A stretch of 10,339 nucleotides of DNA from an uncultured Clostridia bacterium (GTDB lineage Bacteria > Bacillota > Clostridia > Christensenellales > Borkfalkiaceae): positions 1 to 10,339 of the forward strand of contig CANREU010000046.1 of NCBI GenBank assembly GCA_947629725.1, in the 5' to 3' direction. Below the pieces are notes generated by a model. The model saw only the letters and a program-made list of their open reading frames with translations. It was not told the origin of the DNA and did no database searches. The position numbers and the translations under genes were made by a program. Below, piece after piece: positions 6,934 through 10,339 of the stretch. Positions within the stretch are counted from its first letter, which is position 1. Each line of letters begins with the position of its first letter.

Positions 6934-6965
6934 AAAAAAGATCCGTAACTCTCGTTACGGATCTT
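6934..6965 (-). terminator. Intrinsic terminator of rpsU
   Basis: On the minus strand, AAGATCCGTAAC pairs perfectly with GTTACGGATCTT (12 bp) around a GAGA loop, which is a GNRA-type tetraloop, followed by a run of T's (six in total, the first two shared with the stem). It begins 3 nt after the rpsU stop codon (6970-6968). This is a strong Rho-independent terminator, yet the next gene starts only 30 nt beyond it. Confidence 0.92.
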
Positions 6966-6967
6966 CC

Positions 6968-7144
6968 TCAGTTTCTGCTTCTCTTTCTCGCTGCTTCCGA
7001 CTTCTTTCTCTTCTTCACGGAGGGCTTCTCGTAGAACTCCTTCTTGCGGAGGTCGCCGATGATCCCGTCGCGCGAGCACTTTCTCTTGAAACGGCGGAGT
7101 GCGCTCTCCAAGTTCTCGTTTTCGCCGACTTTGATCGTAGACAT
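6968..7144 (-). CDS. rpsU: Small ribosomal subunit protein S21 (bS21)
   Basis: Small basic protein of the 30S subunit that acts in initiation near the anti-Shine-Dalgarno end of 16S rRNA. The 58-residue product starts MSTIKVGENENLESALRRFK, continues with RKCSRDGIIGDLRKKEFYEK (21-40), and ends in a Lys/Arg-rich tail (PSVKKRKKSEAARKRSRN). This matches bS21 in length and in the E-x-x-x-x-ALRRFKR...G...E-x-R-K-K-x-x-YEKPS pattern. Start ATG 7144 has an AAGGAGG Shine-Dalgarno site 11 nt upstream. It has its own near-perfect promoter and its own terminator, so it is expressed mainly as a single-gene message at a high level. Confidence 0.96.
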   Translation of the reverse strand: MSTIKVGENENLESALRRFKRKCSRDGIIGDLRKKEFYEKPSVKKRKKSEAARKRSRN

Positions 7145-7199
7145 CTCTTCTCAACCCTCCTTCGCCGCAGCAGTTATTCGCTTCTTTCAAAGCTCTCCC

Positions 7200-7228
7200 A
7201 TTATAGCAGAGCTTTTCGGGCTTGTCAA
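7200..7228 (-). promoter_or_regulatory. Consensus sigma-A promoter of rpsU
   Basis: On the minus strand: perfect -35 TTGACA (7228-7223), 17-bp spacer, TGC extension, perfect -10 TATAAT (7205-7200). An A-tract (GCGAAAAAAA) lies immediately upstream of the -35 box and could act as an UP element. A start near 7193 gives a leader of about 49 nt with a good Shine-Dalgarno site. This strength suits a ribosomal protein gene. Confidence 0.92.
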
Positions 7229-7258
7229 TTTTTTTCGCCGCCTTTTCGGGGAAATTTT

Positions 7259-8053
7259 TCATTTTACGGAATACTTTTCCGCCTTCTCCGCGAGAAATTC
7301 GAGGGAGGCCTTCACTTCCCCGAAGTCCCCGTAATCATTGCCGTAATTCTCGAGGATGACGGGCCCGCCGAAGCCCGCGTCCCGCAGGCGGGAGAAGAGC
7401 TCGTCGAAGTCGAAAGTCCCACGCCCCGGAAGACACATGCCGCCGTCCGCGCGCACATCGCTCACGTGCACATGGGTGAGACACCCCTCCATCGCCTTGA
7501 GATACTCCCGCCAATCGTAACCCGAGATGCGCGCCTGCTTGACGTCGAGCACCCCGTGCAGGGCGGGATATTCCTTTTTGAGGGCGCGGAACGCCTCGGG
7601 ACGGTCGATAAACGCCCACTCCACGTTCTCATAGGAGAGGGTCACCCCGTAGCGGGCGCAGAACTCCGCGATCTCCCTCGTCTTCGCCGCCGTGCGGGGA
7701 ACGTTTTCGCGGAAGGTGCGCTTTAACCGCGCGAGCCCGTGGAAGGTGTAGAAATGCGCGCCGAGCTCCTGCGCCGCCTCCATCGCGCGGGCGAGCCAGA
7801 GGAAGGCGTCCTCACGGACCCGCGGATGGTCGGAGTAGAGCTGGGGCTCGAACTGGGTGTTGAGCACGTGGACGGAGTGGACGGGCAGGTCCCCCTTCCT
7901 CTCCGCAAGAAGCTTCCCGAAGTCGCGGGAGTACTCCGAAAAGGAGGTGAGGAAGACCTCCGCGCACCCCGCCTTCCACTCCGCGAGAAGGGGAACGGCG
8001 TCCTCGTTGTAGAGGCGGCCGAAGAGGGTCGCCGTGGAGACGCCCGCCCTCAT
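7259..8053 (-). CDS. Sugar phosphate isomerase/epimerase-like TIM barrel (AP endonuclease 2 superfamily)
   Basis: The 264-residue protein belongs to the xylose isomerase-like TIM-barrel superfamily (PF01261), which includes IolE, IolI, hydroxypyruvate isomerase, ketose 3-epimerases and Nfo. Likely divalent-metal ligands sit at the expected strand ends: E142 (SYENVEW), D170 (GVLDVKQAR), H196 (THVHVSD) and E235 (VILENYG). H62 (SVHVLN) and H105 (FHGL) could also line the pocket. PGRGTFDFDELFSRLRDAGF (209-228) is the usual G-x-G-x-[IV]-[DN]-[FW] loop of sugar isomerases, which argues against a DNA-repair role. Start ATG 8053 forms an ATGA overlap with the upstream dehydrogenase stop and has a GGGGAG site; an upstream ATG at 8068 would add five residues. 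The substrate is unknown. It is the last gene of a unit encoding a regulator and a glycerol-1-phosphate dehydrogenase, so a polyol- or sugar-phosphate role is inferred. No convincing terminator follows it. Confidence 0.85.
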   Translation of the reverse strand: MRAGVSTATLFGRLYNEDAVPLLAEWKAGCAEVFLTSFSEYSRDFGKLLAERKGDLPVHSVHVLNTQFEPQLYSDHPRVREDAFLWLARAMEAAQELGAHFYTFHGLARLKRTFRENVPRTAAKTREIAEFCARYGVTLSYENVEWAFIDRPEAFRALKKEYPALHGVLDVKQARISGYDWREYLKAMEGCLTHVHVSDVRADGGMCLPGRGTFDFDELFSRLRDAGFGGPVILENYGNDYGDFGEVKASLEFLAEKAEKYSVK

Positions 8054-9183
8054 AAAAACTCCCCGCAAAGCTCGTCTTGCAAGGCGTCCGTCATGATCCC
8101 TTCCCCGTTGCAGAGGGAGAGGATCGTGAAGCGGTCGCGGAGCTTATGGGCGCTTACGAGGGCGGCGCGGAAGGTCTCCTCCGAGACGCCGATCTCCGAA
8201 AAGCGCACGGGGCAGCCGAGGGAAGAGAGGCTTTCCCGTATCCTTCCGACGGAGGGCAGCCCCTCCGCCGCGGCGTACACCTTCTCGCACCCGCGGAAGG
8301 CGGGACGGCGGGAGAGGGTGTGATAGAGATAGAGGGAGACGAGCGTCCCCAGCCCCACCTTTATGCCGTGCAGCGGGATCTTTTCGCCGCGGCGCAAAAA
8401 ATCCATCTCGAGAAAGTGGCTGATGTGGTGCTCCGCCCCCGAAGCGGGACGGGAAGAGCCCGCGATCACCATCGCGTACCCCGAGACGAGGAGGGCCTCC
8501 ATGAGCCGCTCCGCCCCCTCGGACCTCCCCTCCGCGAGGGCGGGAAGAGTCCCGTCGCAGGCGCGCACCGCCCCGTACATGAGGTCGGCGGCCTCCGCGT
8601 TATACGCTTCCCCCGTGAGAAGGTGGGAGATCTTCCAATCGGTGAGACAGCAATACTTGGCGAGGATGTCCCCCGCGCCCGCGCCGCGCATCAGGCGGGG
8701 AGAGCTTGCGAGCACGCCGAAGTCGAGGAGGACGTCGGAGACGACCGCGGAGGGACGGGTGACTTTCGCGCCCCCTTCGATGAGGGCCGCGACCCCCGAA
8801 GTGAAGCCGTCCATCGAGGGCGCCGTCGCAAAGACGCCGCACTCCTTCCCCGTGTTTTTCGCCGCGAATTTTGCGAGGTCGTTGAGGGTCCCCGAACCCA
8901 CGGCGAGCAAATAATCGTACCCCATTCCCGCATTTTGGACGAGCGCGACCGATTTTTCATCGGCGACGGGCTCCCTTTCGGGAAGGGAAAAGAGGGTGCA
9001 AGAGACCCCCTCGTCTCTCAAAAAAGTGAGAAGAGAAGAGGCGAACGGCGCCGTCGTTTCGTCAGAGACGAGGAGGACTTTCTTCCCCCTCATACGCGCG
9101 GAAAAGCGGGGAAAAACGCCGTGTTCTCCCCGCTCCGCATTCACATGGAACCGCGCCGAAAGCGCGGCGATCTCAATCGGCAT
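8050..9183 (-). CDS. sn-Glycerol-1-phosphate dehydrogenase family protein (AraM/EgsA-like)
   Basis: Iron-alcohol-dehydrogenase-like family (Fe-ADH_2) that reduces dihydroxyacetone phosphate to sn-glycerol-1-phosphate with NAD(P)H; bacterial examples such as B. subtilis AraM are metal-dependent. The 377-residue protein has the nucleotide loop VGSGTLNDLAKFAA (95-108), the TAPSMDGFTS block (120-129), D172 in GAGDILAK with the following TDW (181-183), SGAEHHISHFLEM (248-260) with His252/His253, and LHGIKVGLGT (271-280) with His272. The Asp and two His blocks match the metal site of the family. Length is normal. I chose ATG 9183, since similarity starts there and a GGAGGAGG Shine-Dalgarno site precedes it; it overlaps the regulator by 11 bp. 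In Bacillus araM lies in the arabinose operon, but no arabinose gene is visible here. In bacteria the physiological role of G1P is poorly known, and this member may act on a different sugar phosphate. Confidence 0.88.
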   Translation of the reverse strand: MPIEIAALSARFHVNAERGEHGVFPRFSARMRGKKVLLVSDETTAPFASSLLTFLRDEGVSCTLFSLPEREPVADEKSVALVQNAGMGYDYLLAVGSGTLNDLAKFAAKNTGKECGVFATAPSMDGFTSGVAALIEGGAKVTRPSAVVSDVLLDFGVLASSPRLMRGAGAGDILAKYCCLTDWKISHLLTGEAYNAEAADLMYGAVRACDGTLPALAEGRSEGAERLMEALLVSGYAMVIAGSSRPASGAEHHISHFLEMDFLRRGEKIPLHGIKVGLGTLVSLYLYHTLSRRPAFRGCEKVYAAAEGLPSVGRIRESLSSLGCPVRFSEIGVSEETFRAALVSAHKLRDRFTILSLCNGEGIMTDALQDELCGEFL

Positions 9184-10108
9184 ACTCCTCCTCCGACGGC
9201 CCGAACACGAACCTGCATTCGATCCCCTCGTCGTAGTCGCCGAAGCCCTTGCCGAAGAGGGTGAAGCCGCCGCGGTGCTCCGCATCCTCGGGTACGGAGA
9301 CGCGGAATCTTATCTGCCCGCCCTCCGTGATGCCGAGGTCGGAGATGCGCGTTTCGGAGACTTTCACGCCGCCGATGCTCGTGCCGTCCCCATTCACGGT
9401 GATGAGGATCTTCTTGCCGTATTGCCCGAGGTTGCCATACCACCATGCGGGATTGCAGGTGCCCGAACGGTCGTTATACTCCCCTTTGCTCAAAAACACG
9501 CCGAGGTCCTTCCCGTTGACGGAGAAGTGCACGTCGCTCGGATAAACGGCGGCGTACCCCGGCGCCTCCGAGGCGATCTCGAGGGAGAAACAGAGCTCTT
9601 TAAGACAGGTCCCCTTCGTGAGATAGTTGGGGACGAGGTACTCCACATACCCCCACGTAAGCCACAAGATACCCGCGTTCACGCGCTCGGGATAGGTGAA
9701 ACAGGCGGGATCGTCGAACCTGCCGAGCACCTTTTCCCTCGTCGCAATGCCGCAGGTGGGGTGCACTTCAAACCCGACGTAGTGCCCCACGTCGATGTGC
9801 GCCGACTCCACCCGCCCCTCCGTGCGGGGCAGCGCGAGGAATTCCACGATGATCTTGTCCGTTGCGAGGCTGCAGATCTTTTGGGTACCGCGGATGCCCG
9901 AGGAGGTCGTCACGTCGATGAGGCCCGCCTCGAAGAGCTTTTTTACATGCGCCGTGATCGCACCGTTGGAGACGTTGAACCGCCGCGCAAAATAGGCGAG
10001 ATTGAGCTCTCCCTTGTTGAGCAGCTCTTCGAGAATGCCGAGGCGGACGTCCGAATCGAGCGCCTCATAGAGAAGTTTTCCCTGTTTGAAATCTTTGAGA
10101 TAAATCAT
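9173..10108 (-). CDS. ArsR-like winged-helix transcriptional regulator with large C-terminal domain
   Basis: The 311-residue protein has an N-terminal winged helix (about residues 15-90): DSDVRLGILEELLNKGELNL, a turn and recognition helix VSNGAITAHVKKLFEAGLI (46-64), and a wing (TTSSGIRGTQKICSLA). This resembles ArsR-type regulators, and I recall the overall two-domain form as COG4189-like. Residues about 103-305 are a separate domain with HPTCG (116-120), PSDVHFSVNGKDLG (190-203), PAWWYGNLGQYG and HRGGFTLFGKGFGDYDEGIEC, probably beta-rich. It lacks the clustered Cys/His metal-sensing signature of classical ArsR/SmtB, so a small-molecule ligand is more likely than a metal. Its ATG has no Shine-Dalgarno site and sits 6 nt after a consensus -10 box. 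There is no other in-frame ATG, and a later start would remove the HTH. It overlaps the G1P dehydrogenase gene by 11 bp, so it probably controls its own operon. Confidence 0.85.
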   Translation of the reverse strand: MIYLKDFKQGKLLYEALDSDVRLGILEELLNKGELNLAYFARRFNVSNGAITAHVKKLFEAGLIDVTTSSGIRGTQKICSLATDKIIVEFLALPRTEGRVESAHIDVGHYVGFEVHPTCGIATREKVLGRFDDPACFTYPERVNAGILWLTWGYVEYLVPNYLTKGTCLKELCFSLEIASEAPGYAAVYPSDVHFSVNGKDLGVFLSKGEYNDRSGTCNPAWWYGNLGQYGKKILITVNGDGTSIGGVKVSETRISDLGITEGGQIRFRVSVPEDAEHRGGFTLFGKGFGDYDEGIECRFVFGPSEEEYAD

Positions 10109-10114
10109 AGATTG

Positions 10115-10143
10115 ATTATAACACTTTATGGCGGAAATGTCAA
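10115..10143 (-). promoter_or_regulatory. Consensus promoter of the regulator/G1P dehydrogenase/isomerase operon, leaderless
   Basis: On the minus strand: perfect -35 TTGACA (10143-10138), 17-bp spacer, TGT and perfect -10 TATAAT (10120-10115). CAATCT follows, then the ATG at 10108, so the A of the start codon is 7 nt after the -10 box, exactly where transcription should begin. No Shine-Dalgarno site exists or could fit. A promoter this strong on a regulatory gene suggests that repression, perhaps by the protein itself, keeps it down. Confidence 0.88.
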
Positions 10144-10162
10144 TTCTTTCACATAAAACGGA

Positions 10163-10180
10163 AAAATATTTTATATAAAA
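10163..10180. repeat. Overlapping AT palindromes upstream of the regulator promoter
   Basis: AAAATATTTT (10163-10172) and TTTTATATAAAA (10169-10180) are perfect palindromes that share four bases. They lie 20-37 bp upstream of the -35 box in an AT-rich stretch (about 10130-10200) that contrasts with the GC-rich surroundings. They could be an UP element or an operator for the regulator; AT-rich palindromes also occur by chance in such DNA. Confidence 0.4.
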
Positions 10181-10200
10181 GTCAAATTTTTTGCCTTTTC

Positions 10201-10339
10201 TTTGGGAATGGTGAAGACACGCCCCCCTCGGCTTCTCCTTGAGAAGAAGGCAAGGAGGCAGGCCCCCGCACCCCTATCGCCCGCACGCTATGATTGCTAT
10301 CGAAGGGCGGCACGAGGAGCAAAGCGACGAAGTACCCCT
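10201..10339. other. Non-coding GC-rich stretch at right edge, possible dispersed intergenic repeat
   Basis: No reading frame with a plausible start or ribosome binding site is visible on either strand. It contains a dyad, CTCCTTG (10235-10241) and CAAGGAG (10251-10257), with a 9-nt loop and no T-run, and ends with GAGGAGCAAAGCGACGAAG (10313-10331). That last string is close to a motif I recall (GAGGAGCGAAGCGACGAAG) from repeated intergenic elements in several bacterial genomes, including uncultured Clostridia. The element would continue beyond the window. The identification is from memory and not verified. Confidence 0.35.

Noticed and set aside
6505..7144. The 130-aa gene as yqeY, given its place after rpsU
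   Set aside because: The sequence lacks YqeY features such as the N-terminal L-x-x-D-M-K-x-A-M-K pattern and the EYLPEQLS-like motif, so position alone does not justify the name.
7229..7258. Terminator for the regulator operon before the rpsU promoter
   Set aside because: No stem followed by a T-run exists on the minus strand; the homopolymer here reads as A's, better explained as upstream A-tract of the rpsU promoter.
6471..7262. 263-codon minus-strand frame across rpsU and the 130-aa gene
   Set aside because: It is out of frame with both genes, which have clear starts, ribosome binding sites and (for rpsU) unmistakable family sequence.
9184..9285. Upstream ATG (9285) for the G1P dehydrogenase
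   Set aside because: It would add 34 Arg/Ser/Ala-rich residues lying inside the regulator gene; the ATG at 9183 has a strong GGAGGAGG site and fits the family N-terminus.
10235..10257. CTCCTTG/CAAGGAG hairpin as a terminator
   Set aside because: Seven-bp stem with a 9-nt loop and no T-run on either strand.

Overview
All ten protein-coding genes I can support lie on the minus strand, so transcription runs from high to low coordinates. The DNA is GC-rich with strong G/C bias at third codon positions, which creates many long spurious frames on both strands. The gene content (pcrA-ligA pair, yicC-gmk-rpoZ-priA cluster, a short 58-residue S21, Shine-Dalgarno sites of the GGAGG type, sigma-A-like promoters) points to a Gram-positive anaerobe of the Bacillota, probably class Clostridia. 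An uncultured gut lineage is plausible but cannot be fixed from this window.

Four transcription units can be read, each headed by a promoter with a perfect TATAAT, a TGn extended -10 and a 17-bp spacer. (1) 10143 to 7259: an ArsR-like winged-helix regulator with a large C-terminal domain, a glycerol-1-phosphate dehydrogenase of the AraM/EgsA family and a sugar-phosphate isomerase/epimerase-like TIM barrel. The three overlap and are surely cotranscribed; this is the accessory, metabolic part of the window. (2) 7228 to 6512: rpsU (ribosomal protein S21), a strong intrinsic terminator, then a 130-residue helical protein of unknown function. (3) 6498 to 2202: pcrA (UvrD-type helicase) and ligA (NAD-dependent DNA ligase), 4 bp apart, for DNA repair and replication. 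(4) 2177 to the left edge: yicC (endoribonuclease family), gmk (guanylate kinase), rpoZ (RNA polymerase omega) and the 5' part of priA (primosomal helicase), with a GC-rich hairpin between rpoZ and priA.

The most interesting signals are regulatory. In two units (the regulator and pcrA) the -10 box ends only 6 or 7 nt before the start codon and there is no Shine-Dalgarno site, so their mRNAs are predicted to be leaderless or nearly so. The other two units have ordinary leaders with Shine-Dalgarno sites. Other points are the regulator/G1P dehydrogenase/TIM-barrel operon with no known substrate, a Gly/Tyr-rich RGG-like linker in PcrA, and the absence of remA and coaBC from the gmk cluster. I see no rRNA, tRNA, CRISPR array, transposase or phage gene. 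The rightmost 230 bp is non-coding: an AT-rich promoter region, then a GC-rich stretch that may be part of a dispersed intergenic repeat.
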